Shown piece after piece: positions 47,190 through 58,303 of a stretch of 64,000 nt of DNA; position 1 is the first letter of the stretch, and every line of letters begins with the position of its first letter. Both the position numbers and the translations under genes were made by a program. This stretch comes from Undaria pinnatifida (taxonomy: Eukaryota > Sar > Phaeophyceae > Laminariales > Alariaceae): assembly GCA_012845835.1 (NCBI GenBank), contig JABAKD010000020.1:5850415-5914414 (forward strand), given 5' to 3'. The notes under the pieces were generated by a model, which saw nothing but the letters and a program-made list of their open reading frames with translations, did not search any database and was not told the DNA's origin.

Positions 47190-47420
47190 TTTTCTTTTCT
47201 TGAAACAGGCGACACCTATGAAGAAATGGCGTCGTCGGCAGAACATGGGTTTTCGGAATCGTCTCTTCGAATCTCGCCGCCCACGGATAAAAAAAAAAGA
47301 AGTTTCCTATTTTTGAGTCATCCGACGGTAGGTGTGTGCAGCAGGTTCTCAGAATTTTCTGAGCCCCTAGCATAAAGCTCTCAATATCTCACCCAATACA
47401 TGACTTCGAGGACATTCGTC
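47190..47420 (-). repeat. Dispersed repeat, relative of 2330-2560
   Basis: Shares GTGCAGCA, ATTTTCTGAGCCCCTA, CTCTCAATATCTCACC and CATGACTTCGAGG with the copy at 2.4 kb. The minus-strand frame starts MLGAQKILRTCCT. Confidence 0.5.
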
Positions 47421-48373
47421 CGCTCGACGAACTTTTCTATGCGCAAGGCGTAAAACAGCTAGGCTCCTGAAATCACCTCACCAACCGATGGTTACACGGA
47501 GCTGAAGCGGTCAGATCGGTCAGAAACGTTTCACCGAAAAATGTGCAACATGTACCGCGGCATGACTCCATTGTCGGATTACAAGATGCTTTCGACGGTT
47601 CCCCTGGAATTGGAACCGCTGGGATGCTGGCACGTTCGCCCGTGTATCCGTCCGACCGGTTACCCCGCCGTGCCACGGGGGGGGGGGTTCTGTAAGGGCG
47701 TCGGCTCGGTATCACACATGTATGTGATTTGTTAAGCTTTTCACCCGGTGGTCAAATGAGCCACCTGGTGTTTATTTTGCCCTCTCATGCCTTAGCAATG
47801 CCCTTCGCGGATCAGAAGTCCCTTATTACTGGTGTATTCCTGGCATCAGTTTTGAGAAAGAGTAGGTACCCCGATATAAGGGCGACCAGGATAAGAGCAT
47901 TCGGGACTTTAACCCCTTTACAACTGGAAACCCGTTTTTGGAGACAAAATTACTTGGATTTAGTATAGGGAGGGGTTCGGGGGCTCTAGGCTCTAGTCAT
48001 ATCGGCATGTCCCGCCTATGCTAAAAGCTATGTATTCCGCACTACAGAGAAGAGCAATGTGTAGCTAAGAGAAATTGTTTGGGCTTTTCACTAGGCGCTC
48101 TTAAATCGGGGTACCCGATTCACTGCAGTAGGTATAGCTGTCGCTCATAAACTGTCGTGGACGTTGGTAAGATAGAGGACAGCAGCAGCTATTAGGTGTT
48201 TTTTTTTGTTTTTTGTTTTGATGGTTATGATGGAAAAATTTTTTGTACGTACATGCAGAAGTCGTACCGCTGCTGCTGCTGCTGTGGAAGAGAAGGTAAA
48301 AAAGAGGTACCATCGGCGCCGCCACTCGTACGCATTGCTGTGGTGGTTGTGTCGTACTCATACGGACGGCCTT
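47421..48373. other. No supported gene; holds a third R4 MITE
   Basis: 47912-47990 is R4 without its right end (ACCCCTTTACAACTGG...GGGGGCTCTAGG). The remainder is unassigned. Confidence 0.5.
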
Positions 48374-48419
48374 GGTGGTGGTGGTGGTGGTGGTGGTGGT
48401 GGTGGTGGTGGTGGTGGTA
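48374..48419. repeat. (GGT)n microsatellite
   Basis: About 15 uninterrupted GGT triplets. Confidence 0.95.
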
Positions 48420-48754
48420 TGCTATCTGCTGCTGCTGCCGTGGACGACAAAGCGAATCAGGAGGCAGAAAAAATAATATTATCGTTTTCAATTGAAGGGT
48501 GTTGTGTATTTCGTAGGCAGGTGGAACACGCGCCGCGGTTACCTCTGCTGCTGCTGTTGTGGGATTCTAAAAAAAACGCGGCACAGCCACCACCCCCGCA
48601 GGTATCGCCACCGTCGTTGTCGTATGGTACATGCCGTGACCACTACCTCCACCGCCGTGCTCATACCTACCTTACGCGGTAATGGCTGCTGTTGCTGTGT
48701 CCGCGCGCTGCTGTAGCCTGAACGAGGTGTTGCAGTGATACCACACTCTATTTG

Positions 48755-48905
48755 ACATTTTTCATTTTTTTACCCCAGTGGTGTCGCCAGGAGGCACCAC
48801 GACCGGTGTTTCGTATGGGATTAGGGTTGGGGTTTAGGGCTAGTTCCATGGTCTTGAAAATCACAACAGTGTAGACACCCAAGTGTTGGGATGGAGCTCC
48901 ACCGA
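48755..48905 (+). repeat. R6 copy
   Basis: See 43590-43761. Contains GGATTAGGGTTGGGGTTTAG and GTTCCATGGTCTTGAAAA. Confidence 0.6.
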
Positions 48906-49250
48906 GAGGTGGCGATATATCACCTCGAGATCGGACGGCAAATAACGTACGGCCAGGGTGTGAGCAGGGCAACAGTACACGGGAGGGAGAGAGCCCGAGA
49001 ACGCAGGTGTGGTGGCTCCCAGTGCAGGGGCGGCACTGTGTGCGTGCGCTCAGGCGGCGGCGCTGGGTTCGTGGCCTTGCGCGTTCCGCTCGTTTTCGTT
49101 GAACACCGGCGCCGCCTGAAAACCCTGGGACACGAAAAGGCCATTTGTTATTTGACTAGCGGAGACATACTGAACGCGAACCTTCCTAAGGCAGCTATTT
49201 GCGTACTCTGGTTGGTCAAGGGTGATAAAAGCGGCTCAACCGATCTATAG
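48891..49250 (+). other. Unassigned 119-codon open frame
   Basis: It starts ATGGAGCTCC and ends TAG; GC-rich, with a Cys/Gly/Arg middle. The C-terminal third (HEKAICYLTSGDILNANLPK) has ordinary protein-like composition. No domain, no splice evidence, and it overlaps the edge of R6. Possibly an element remnant. Confidence 0.15.
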
Positions 49251-50224
49251 TCTTTCCACGCCACAGCCTCCGTGGCATCCCGACCCCACCGAATCAACCT
49301 GTAGAGTCTTCACAAGGCACAGCATCCAAGCACAGCTCACCCCATAGCGTAAGGGTTGGGGTTAGGGTCAGGCAAGTGGTTGACTATCGGCGCCACGGCC
49401 GACACCCCCGCAAGGACATTCGCTATCAACATGGTTACTAGGCCTCGTTTTTTGGCACCCGGCTTCCATGTGTGTGAACTGACAAACAATGACGGACTGA
49501 GACATTCGCTTCGGGCAGTTTGAAGGGGTGGGCGGGGAGGGGTGGGCTGTATTTTTGGTTTTATTGTTAGAAGCTCGTTTTTCGCATGTAGTAATGATCC
49601 GCGCGATCGAAGCGCGGACGCCACCTAATTTTGCTGACGCCGACAATATACGGATCTCGTACGTAATGGTAGTACGTCGTACGTGCAATCGAGTTTCGAA
49701 CACGTACCACGCTTACTGTAGCTTAAGGCCGTTCCCAACGAACACGAAGAATGTCAGGAATTGTGACGAAAAAACGTGACCTTTTCGCGAATCGTAACAC
49801 TTGTCAGGAATCCGGACTTTGAACCCTTTTGACATTTTCCATCGAAATTGATGCCAGGATCCCTGATAGAAAAAAAATATATATTTTTTTGTTGTTGTTG
49901 AAAGCGTGACTTTTTCATCATTTCAAAATGTCAGGAGTCGTGACATTTTGGTCAGGGTTCGTGATTATTTTGCGTTCGTTAAGAACGGCCTTACAAATAT
50001 GAACTTCCACGAATTCTCCGTCTCACATCTGAGGTGTCGTTTTATTCGTTATCTTAAAAAACAGATACAGCTAGCAGTACAAGCAAGTAAAGGAGTATTT
50101 ACGCGTTCTCTACCCGGTGGTTGCCGGGCCCTAATAGAGCGAGCTCCCCACGCGAAGACGCGAAACGCAAAGTTCTTGATATTGTGAGCATGTCGATATT
50201 TCAAAATATCCATTTTAGAATGAG
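49251..50224. other. No supported gene
   Basis: Contains a TTGGGGTTAGGG-like block at 49345-49375, a series of TGTCAGGA-TGTGAC phrases (49750-49960) and a degenerate R3 end near 49995. Confidence 0.45.
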
Positions 50225-50365
50225 AAAAATGCACTTCAGCTGTGAGATCGACTGCATAGGATTTTTGATCAAAACTCAGCTCTGCAAGCTGCGTGTGATA
50301 CTTCGATCGCGCGTGTTACGGGGTGTGTACACCCTCGTGAAGGATGCAGGTCGGTGACTCCCCTG
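50225..50365 (-). repeat. R3 partial copy
   Basis: CACTTCAGCTGTGAGATCGA, GCAAGCTGCGTGTGATACTT, GGTCGGTGACTCCCC, reverse orientation. Confidence 0.7.
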
Positions 50366-50432
50366 CTAACGCGTATATTATGGGTGACGAGTACCAGGTC
50401 CCGCAGATGTACCGCCTCGTTATCATTATGTA

Positions 50433-50508
50433 ACCCTTTCAGAGCCCCCAAAACACCCATATACTAATTCCAAGTCGTTGTCCCCCAAAACGGGAGTTGT
50501 AAAGGCGT
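50433..50508 (-). mobile_element. R4 MITE, diverged minus copy
   Basis: ACCCTTTCAGAGCCCCC at one end and GAGTTGTAAAGGCGT at the other, with TA on the left flank. Confidence 0.6.
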
Positions 50509-51859
50509 AAAGTTTAGCCCTTCAAGTCATGTCTTCTCGCCTGGGTCGTTGTTAGAATGTTTTTGTCATTGGCCCCCGAGAATGTAGCCACACCACACAA
50601 GCCGCGTCTTCTGTGGATCTATCTCCGCATCCAGTCCCGACCACAAGAGATCTACGAACCTGTTCCGGGACTGTTATCCCACTCTTGGGCCTACGCCCTT
50701 GATGAGAACATACGCACTCCGTGGCACGCGCGATTGATTTATCACGCGCGAAGCTTGTGTTTGAACAAAATCCGCGATTTCACAGCTTAAGCGTGGGTAT
50801 GTCTGTGTGTTTAATGCAAACGCTCAGAGGGCAGGGCAGGAAAGCACCGTAGATTGCGGAAACACCCGTCGTAGATTTCGACGTCGAGGCCTCGCGCGCG
50901 CGGATCCACGGCACCGTCCGTTGCGACCGAGGCGGGGGGCGCGCGGGAAAGCAAAAAAAAGTGTCCGCTGCGCCTGAGGGATATGCGATATGATTTTTTT
51001 TCGGGCGTAGAAATTTATTATGTGGCCCGGGCGTATTATCGAAACTTATTTCGGGCCTTGCTGCCTCCCTGGGGTGGCGCAAAATAATAAGAAAACACGC
51101 ACACACCCACACAGCAGCTGCAGCAGCAGCAGCAGCTGCAGACGTTTGTCGTGTTGCAAGCCTACAGCAACGGCAAGGCTCCCAGCACCGATGAAAGCAC
51201 TGGCGGTCGTTCGAACTATTGGAGAAGGTTGCGCCGTCCTGGTAAGAGCGGCGCCCACGAGGGAGAGCACGCCGGCGCCTGCTTTCGCGCCTGCTTACGC
51301 TGTGGTGCAGCGCGGACCGCGGACCCCCCCCTCGCGTGTACCATCCATGCTTTTGCTGAACGTTTCCTCATCGATGCAATCTGGGGTATGTCTCTATCTG
51401 GTTGTCAGGTAGCGAGCCCATCATGAACGCGTACGCTTCAGCAAGAGCTGCTATATATACGCCACACCCACTACGTGGTAGCGCGGTGCTCGTTCGAGTG
51501 GCTGGGTGGCAATTACTTTTGCAAGAACGTTGGGTTATCTGTCCTCGGCTGATTATGTGTTTGTTTTGTTTCTGGCTTTGCGCAAAAACATGCTACCCAC
51601 CCATATGTCAAGAGTACAATGTAAAGCGCCTCTTTGACTGCCTCGGAAACAGCTCCACCCGCTTCACTCAAATTTGATGGTCAGCTCCGCCTCGGGTCGT
51701 TTACCCCACTAACTTGAAAGGGAGGCGGGGTTTACTAGGTGGCCGAGGCGTTTTTCGCACGTTTATGTTCAGGAGGGGGGGGGCGTTTACTTGAGAGTAT
51801 ACTCGTTTACGCTGAAATTAGAGCCCCGGGGCGTTTATGTTGGCATTGTTACGGTATTT
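50509..51859. other. No supported gene
   Basis: A GC-rich patch at about 51115-51420 has overlapping frames, including Cys-containing ones on the plus strand, but no matched splice pair or recognised motif. Confidence 0.4.
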
Positions 51860-52075
51860 GCTGGTTGCTGTTTACTGGACCCGGATATGAAATCGGTCGT
51901 GGCGAAGCCGCGACCCCCGCCCCCTCCCGGCTGATGGCGGGCGCCGAAGGCGCCCCTGGACGCACGTCCGGAGGGCCCTGCTGGGTGCGTGGGGGAACCT
52001 GACTTCACTTCCTTACGCAGCAAAAAGATACGTTGGTTTTGGGGCTTGTTTCAAAAGCAGGCAGTTGGGTGGGTA
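51860..52075. repeat. Relative of the 44174-44472 hAT MITE
   Basis: Shares ACTGGACCCG, GTCG-GGC-CGCCGCGACCCC-type stem, CCCGGCTG(A/G)TG, CCGGAGG and a TTTGGG-C-TGTTTCAAA block. The terminal repeats are not visible, so the copy is incomplete or older. Confidence 0.55.
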
Positions 52076-52684
52076 GATTGACTCGACATGGAAGAATGAC
52101 AAATAAATGTCAAGCAATTTGTATCACTGATACCCGCAGAGCCCAAGCCGTCATCAAATGGTTGAGGCGGCTTCGTCCATCGTGATCGCGGTTATGCTGG
52201 TCACGGTCCATGATCTAGTACTCCCTTTTTCGGTGTCTCCCGTCTTTCTTCTGTTTTTGCGTGCCCTATTTCGGTGCCGCGAGTTTTGATGGGTTTCCGT
52301 CGTACTGTGAGGCGTTGGTGTGGGATGGATAATACGTACAGTCGATGTGCACTTTATTTTTGGCGACCCTGGCGACCAAAGATGTCGGTTGACGGCACTA
52401 TTGCCCCTTGACGGACTTGACCGACAGCCGTCGAGGAAGGAAGTCCACACACTAACACTAGTATGATAAACCCAAAGACGCCATGACGGGTCAAACTCTA
52501 GACCGTCAACCGACATCGTTGGGCAGCTTCCCCCGGCCAGTGTTGCAGTGTAGTACCATTAGTATACGACGTCTAACCCTAACCCGATTTATACTATTAA
52601 TAATACCAGGTATAATATCGTATACCTGGTATACCAGTGTTGTGCATAGTAGTACTGGCTACGTACTGGCCTATCATACCATAT
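52076..52684. other. No supported gene
   Basis: Contains two TACC-N-GGTA motifs (52606, 52621) beside ATTAATAATA, as at 28.66 kb. Confidence 0.4.
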
Positions 52685-52825
52685 CATAAAAGTACACTCC
52701 AGCTGTGAGATCAAAGGTTTTGTCGAAACTCATCTTTGCAAGCTGTGTGTGATACTCCGATCGCGCGTATTACGGGATGTGTGTCCTCATTAAGGATATA
52801 GGTCGGCGACTCCCCTTGGGACTAC
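52685..52825 (-). repeat. R3 partial copy
   Basis: From CACTCCAGCTGTGAGATCAA to GGTCGGCGACTCCCCTTGG. Confidence 0.75.
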
Positions 52826-53170
52826 AGCAGTTATATCATTCGCCTTCGTGCACAAAAGTTGAACAGCGTCAGCGTGATCAGATGTTTGGGACGTGCACGT
52901 AGCACCTGCCATCGTACAACAGCAATGCTACTCTTACCGTGCCATCATACCAAATACAAGACCGAACATGTTGTGAGCCTTGGTATTATTTTTGTTGTGT
53001 CTATGATACAACATGTCCCTCTTCTGTCTTTTCCAAAAACTAATTAATTACCAACCCTTGTCATAAAATAAAAAAAGTCAAGACTAAAATAATGAAGTAA
53101 ATTCCCGTCTTTATTGGATGTTATGTACATATATATAGGATGGTGTGGTCCGGTGTGGTATATAATGCGA

Positions 53171-53178
53171 GAACAACG

Positions 53179-53210
<32 letters not shown>
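53171..53210. repeat. (AAC)n run
   Basis: Preceded by ATAATGCGAGAACAACGACA, which echoes the R1 tail junction. Probably an R1 tail remnant. Confidence 0.7.
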
Positions 53211-53211
<1 letters not shown>

Positions 53212-53344
53212 TGGCTATGGGATGGTTGACAAAATGCTCTCGTAGTTCCATATGATATACCTAGTAAACGTGTATGAGAAACGTGTTTCTGTGTATATTA
53301 TACTTCGAAGTATTTTTTTGTTGAAAAATAAAAACACGCTTCGT

Positions 53345-53605
53345 ACGACAGCTGCCTGTGAGATCGAGAATCTGGTCGAAACTCATACAAGTATTTGCAG
53401 GCTGCCTGTGATACTCCGATCGCGTTGTGGGTGCGTGTGTCCTCGTGAACGATATAGGTCGGCGAGCTCCCTCAGTGCTAGCTACTGCTGTAGTACCAGG
53501 GCCAACAAGGTGGCACAAGAATGTTCAGTCTTGAATAATTTAATCGCTCTGCCCGCGGAAACTATAAAAAACGTTTCTGAGGGGGACAACATCTGACGGC
53601 TTTGG
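53345..53605 (-). repeat. R3 near full-length copy
   Basis: CTGTGAGATCGAGAATCTGG, GGTCGGCGAGCTCCCTC, GGGCCAACAAGGTGGC and ACGTTTCTGAGGGGGACAAC in order. Confidence 0.7.
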
Positions 53606-53884
53606 AACGCACCACCAGCTTTTTATAGATCTTTATTTAGAACACATGAAATATCATTACCGATGAGGTTCATTTAGTATTTTAATATCTGCACGAGTAT
53701 GGCGAAGCTACCAAAGAGTGGGTGCGGCAGCAGCGGGCAGCATCAAGAAATTGGATCGAAACTCGCAGCTCAATTATCGCAGTTTATGTTCAATATTTTT
53801 GCTCTCGCTCGCAGTTTTGTACTGGTACGACGTTGTTGTTGTTTTGTTGCGCCTCCCTTCTATTATCTCAACACCGTTTCTTTC

Positions 53885-54150
53885 TCCTTTTCGCTCCCTA
53901 AACGAATGTAACTCAGATCCGGGGTCACCATGCAGGCTCTTCCCCCCCCCCTCCACATTAAGGTACCCGCCTTATTGCTTTTTTTCCCCTTGGCAAGTCA
54001 GCTTTTTCTTCCCCCGTCGACCTGCGTCGAAATTGTGCTCACCCACGCTATGTATTACAATGCGCTCGCGGCAGCAGTGCAGTTGGTGTCTCTAGAAATA
54101 GAAATCTCCACACCGAGACTTGAATCCGTGACCCCCCCGAAAGCGCGGCA
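53885..54150 (-). repeat. SINE-C copy with B-box-like head
   Basis: The minus strand carries GGATTCAAGTCTCGG (near 54125), similar to a tRNA B box, then the SINE-C body ending at AACTCAGATCCGGGGTCACC. Confidence 0.6.
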
Positions 54151-54294
54151 CCTATTAAATATATAGAGGATTTATAGCTTCCACGCACAAATTGCCCGTC
54201 CGTCCGCCCCGCCCCCAGTCCCCCCCCCCCCCTTTCCCCCCCCCTCCAACCCCGCTCCCTTTTGATCAAAACCAGGCCCCCACGTCCTTCAAAA
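54151..54294. other. C-rich spacer
   Basis: Poly-C runs immediately upstream of R3, as at 38.6 kb, so this may be the 5' part of R3. Confidence 0.4.
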
Positions 54295-55020
54295 CTCCGC
54301 CCTCCCCTCACCGGTTATTCAACTTGCAGGATTCACTTGTTAAACGGATGCATTTCCTTCCACAACTGTCAGATTTTGTCCCCCTCAGAAACGGGTTTTA
54401 TAGTTTCCGCGCACAGACTGACTAACATCACCCTGTTGACCCTGATAGCCACACTGTAGTTGTAAGGGGAGTCGCCGACCTATATCCTTAATGAGGACAC
54501 ACAACTCGTAATGGGCGCGATCGGAGTATCACACACAGCTTGCAAAGATGAGTTTCGACGAAATCTTCGATCTCACAGCTGAGGTGTATTTTCATTTCTT
54601 ATGATATACCTGGTATAATATCCGCCCTCCCCTCACCGGTTATTCGACTTACAGTATTCACTTGATAAACTGATGCATTTCCTTCCACAGCTGTCAGATT
54701 TTGTCCCCCTCAGAAACGGGTTTTATAGTTTCCGCGCACAGACTGCCTAACATCACCCTGTTGACCCTGATAGCTACACTCTGTAGTTGCAAGGGGAGTC
54801 GCCGACCTACGAAGTATATCCTTAATGAGGACACACAACCCGTAATACGCGCGATCGGAGTATCACATACAGCTTGCGAAGATGAGTTTCGACAAAATCT
54901 TCCATCTCACAGCTGGAGTGTATTTTCATTTTCATAATATATATACACAGCTTGCAAAGATGAGTTTCGACAAAATATTCGACCTCACAGCTGGAGTGTA
55001 TTTCAATTTTTATAATATAT
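54295..55020 (+). repeat. Three R3 copies in tandem array
   Basis: Full-length copies at 54295-54605 and 54625-54935, and an end-only copy at 54945-55020. The first two are closely similar and each starts with CGCCCTCCCCTCACCGGTTA. Confidence 0.8.
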
Positions 55021-55131
55021 ATTATACCAATACTGCTGTATGTACATTTTGCTTTTGTTTTTTTCGTTTTAATACGGACATCGTTGTGACTATTTTATCA
55101 CACGAGAAAAGTTCACTGTTGACCCGAAAAT

Positions 55132-55467
55132 GTGAAGCATTTTTTTTTTTCGCGTTTGAAAAAAATCCGCCGCTGCCGTCTCTGGAACGGACGCGCAGGC
55201 CGGAATGATGTGGCCCGCTTAGCCACATTCTTCCACCTCTCATCTCTCCCCAACGTCCTCCTGGACCTCCCAAAGCGCCAGCTCTGCAGCCGCGTTAATA
55301 AAGGAACAGGCAACGCGCCGCCCGCCTTGAGGCTGGGCCTGCTGGAGGCTCGGGAGACTCAAAGTGCGTTTTGTGAGTTCATGATGCATGATGAGCGAGC
55401 ATGGGGCGGGAATGAAAAGTACGCAGACGGGGAGAGTGGCAATTGCAATTCCACAGACGAAACATGA
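55132..55467 (+). other. Unassigned open frame, possible exon
   Basis: GC content rises at 55170-55430 and the plus frame reads LGLLEARETQSAFCEFMMHD near a possible donor (GAAAA before GTACGC, 55419). No acceptor-matched frame or domain was established. Confidence 0.15.
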
Positions 55468-55904
55468 CGAAACATGAACCCTTTCTTAGCCAACCATTTG
55501 TCTTTCGCTTCCCTTTTTCGTTTTTTCGCGCACCTGGCCGGCTCGCGAACTCTTCGCGGATCTTTTAGGGGGCTTGAAAAAAAGCGCTTGTTGTTCGTAC
55601 AAATACAAAACGAAAGATTCAACAATACTGATCACAAGACACACCTAGAGATTTACTGTAATTAGATGCTGGTGGGGCGTGGAATCGGGGCGTTTTTTTT
55701 GTGTACGACGAGGCACGATATTTTTTTTTTTTTTATTTTGCTCCCTCTTCGCTGGTTGGTTGGTCCGCCGGAGATCGCCGACAGATCGCAGAGCGCGAAG
55801 TGAGGCCCGAAGTTCGTAAAATATAAAATGTGTGCTCGTACGAGTAGAGATATCTGGACTGTTGAGCTCTACCAGGTATGATCTTGCTAAAAATCTTGAA
55901 TACA
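55468..55904. other. No supported gene
   Basis: A T-run at 55719-55736 and unassigned sequence. Confidence 0.4.
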
Positions 55905-56041
55905 CTGCATCTAGCTGTGAGATCGAAAATTTCGTCGAAACTCATGTTTGCCAATATTTGCAAGCTGTGTGTGTTACTCCGATCGCGCGTATTTTTCACT
56001 GGGTGTGTACTCATTAGTGTGTGGTGTGTCCTCATTAATGG

Positions 56042-56148
56042 TTGTTGTTGTTGTTGTTCTCACATTAACTCGCATGATCAAGTCCGTGGTCACAGGACAG
56101 GCTCCAGTCACTCTGGAGCTGAGGAATACCCCAGGGAAAAACACAAAC
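56042..56148 (-). mobile_element. R1 insertion in R3, with AATGG duplication
   Basis: AATGG at 56037-56041 and 56149-56153 flanks 107 bases of R1, cut short at its 5' side and ending in a (GTT) tail at 56042. Confidence 0.75.
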
Positions 56149-56202
56149 AATGGTATAGGTCGGCGACTCCCCTTAGAACTACTCCGTCGCTTGTACGTAT
56201 AG

Positions 56203-56395
<193 letters not shown>

Positions 56396-56625
56396 TACCA
56401 GGGTCAACAGGGTGATGTTAGTCAACCTGTGCACGGATATTATATGATTCGACAGAGGTGAAGCTACTGCTGTTAGAGCAGTACCGCACGTTTCATGTAA
56501 TAAAACATGATACAACCCGATATCATGTACCTTCTTCATCGATTATAAGTACCTGCTACGTGGTATACAAGTTCGTTCATACCAGGACCAGGTACGTTTT
56601 TTTTTTTGTTTTTGCACACTTTTAA

Positions 56626-56757
56626 TTTCCAGCTTCTGGACAAAGCCGTGGTCACAGATGTCGTCCCTTCTTCCTCCCGGTTTTTGCCTTCAATTTTTAT
56701 CGCACATAAGGTTCAGCAAATCCCGCTGTTGATCGTTTTTTCATCGAGTGTTGCTAC
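56626..56757 (-). mobile_element. SINE-A copy, 5'-truncated
   Basis: From TTTCCAGCTTCTGGACAAAG to TCATCGAGTGTTGCTA. The tRNA-like head is absent; the T-run at 56597-56608 is its A-tail. Confidence 0.75.
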
Positions 56758-58027
56758 GTATGTACCAAGTCAAGTACGTACTGCGAAGCGACGGTGCGCA
56801 GGGCTTAAGATCAGAGCGCGTCGAAATCTCCGCCAAGGTCTTGCGCTACCACCATACTGCTGCTGCTGCTGCTGCCGTTCATATATACAAGCAACGAACT
56901 TGTAGATGGCATTCAACGTTAGACCACTTTTGCATCTAAATACCACGACGATTAACTGCTGCTGTAGTACGGGGCGTTAAATAGCCCTCCCCCCCCCCCC
57001 CCGACCCCACCTTCCTCCCCGAACGGTGAATTTTGTATTCCGAGATCATCGCCCCGCACTCCTCCCAAAGACATGCGGTGTCAAGTGTCAACATTCCAGC
57101 GGTTCGGCCGCCGCCGCCGCCGCCTCCGCCTCCGCTACTTCCGCCGGCCGCGGCGGGACGTTCCGACAAAGCTTCGGCGCATCGCACCGCATCGCACCGC
57201 ATCGCACCGCATCGCACCGCACCGCACCACGCTGCACAGCCCACGCCGCCCCCCGCCCGCCTCTGCCTCGTTACTTCGGTCACGGGGTGGAAGGAGCGTG
57301 GTATTTTACGACCTATGTACAACGACAAAAAACAGAACACAATGAAGCGACGTCTTCCTGTCACTTGTCCGCTGTTGTGATATAATAACAAAGTATGTCG
57401 TGTGAGCCCGCAACCTGTGGGCTCGTATAGACCTTTAGACATGGACATAGTATGGTAGTTAGTTTAGTTCTTTAGTTAATATATACTTGGTAGTTTTCCT
57501 GTATCTGTCGTAGCCAGTAGCCCACAACAGCAATCCGAGTTCAAAAACGAGGAAGATCGTGTCGAGCGCGTGTCGTAATTGGTAACGATATTCCTCTTGT
57601 TCTCTCGAGTGGTCACGCCTGGTGTTTCGATCACACTCCTATGCAATAGCATGAAGCGGCTTGGGCCTTTTTGTTGTTGCTGTTGTTGTTGTTGTTGTCT
57701 ACGATGACTCGACCTTGGTTTGATTGCCGTCGCTTCCTCGCTTATACCTGTAGGATCCCGAACGCCATCATGCAAGGACTAGCTCAGGGGAGCCCGTAAT
57801 AAGAAAACGGAGGCACACTCCTAGTAATAAATAAACGAAAAAAAATTGGAGCGTTGTGGTTTCTGTGCCAATCGAGAAAATGACGTTTTTTTGTACGTTT
57901 TTTTTGCGTGGTTTTAGTAACCCCTCCCCCGCCCGCCCCTGTCTGGCTCCTTAAAAACTGTGTGGGGAAGTTTTTTTTTTTGTGTGTGTGTATGTTTTTT
58001 TTTTTGTTTGACACACATCTTACGTAC
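56758..58027. other. No supported gene
   Basis: GC-rich patch at 57090-57290 containing the 10-bp tandem repeat. Frames on both strands are compositional. Confidence 0.45.
57176..57226. repeat. 10-bp tandem repeat
   Basis: GCATCGCACC repeated four to five times, then decaying. Confidence 0.9.
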
Positions 58028-58303
58028 TTTCCAGCTTCTGGACGAGCCATGGTCACATGTGTCGTCCCTTCTCCCCCACGGTTCTTGCCTTCAAGTTTTA
58101 TCGCGCATAGGGTTCAGCCATCCCGCTTCTTGTCAATTTTTCATCGAGTGTTGCTAACTGACGCTCTCGCGCTTTCCGCAAGTCAATTTGTGCACTAGAA
58201 AAATCCCCACGAATTTACGCGAGTATGCGCTCGTGGGGATTCGAACTCACAAAATGGATCTATACCGAGCTCGAGGATAACCTGCTACGCCACCGGGGCG
58301 ACC
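58028..58303 (-). mobile_element. SINE-A copy with the best-preserved tRNA-like head
   Basis: On the minus strand: GGTCGCCCCGGTGGCGTAGC (A box GGTGGCGTAGCAGG) and about 45 bases later GAGTTCGAATCCCC (B box). The body ends at CCAGAAGCTGGAAAGTACGT and an A-tail (T-runs at 57968-58007). Confidence 0.85.

Noticed and set aside
51020..51426. Cys-containing plus frames tested as the second half of the Zn(2)-C6 cluster
   Set aside because: Cys spacing (CLRC then 11 residues to the next Cys) and missing phase-0 acceptor do not fit.
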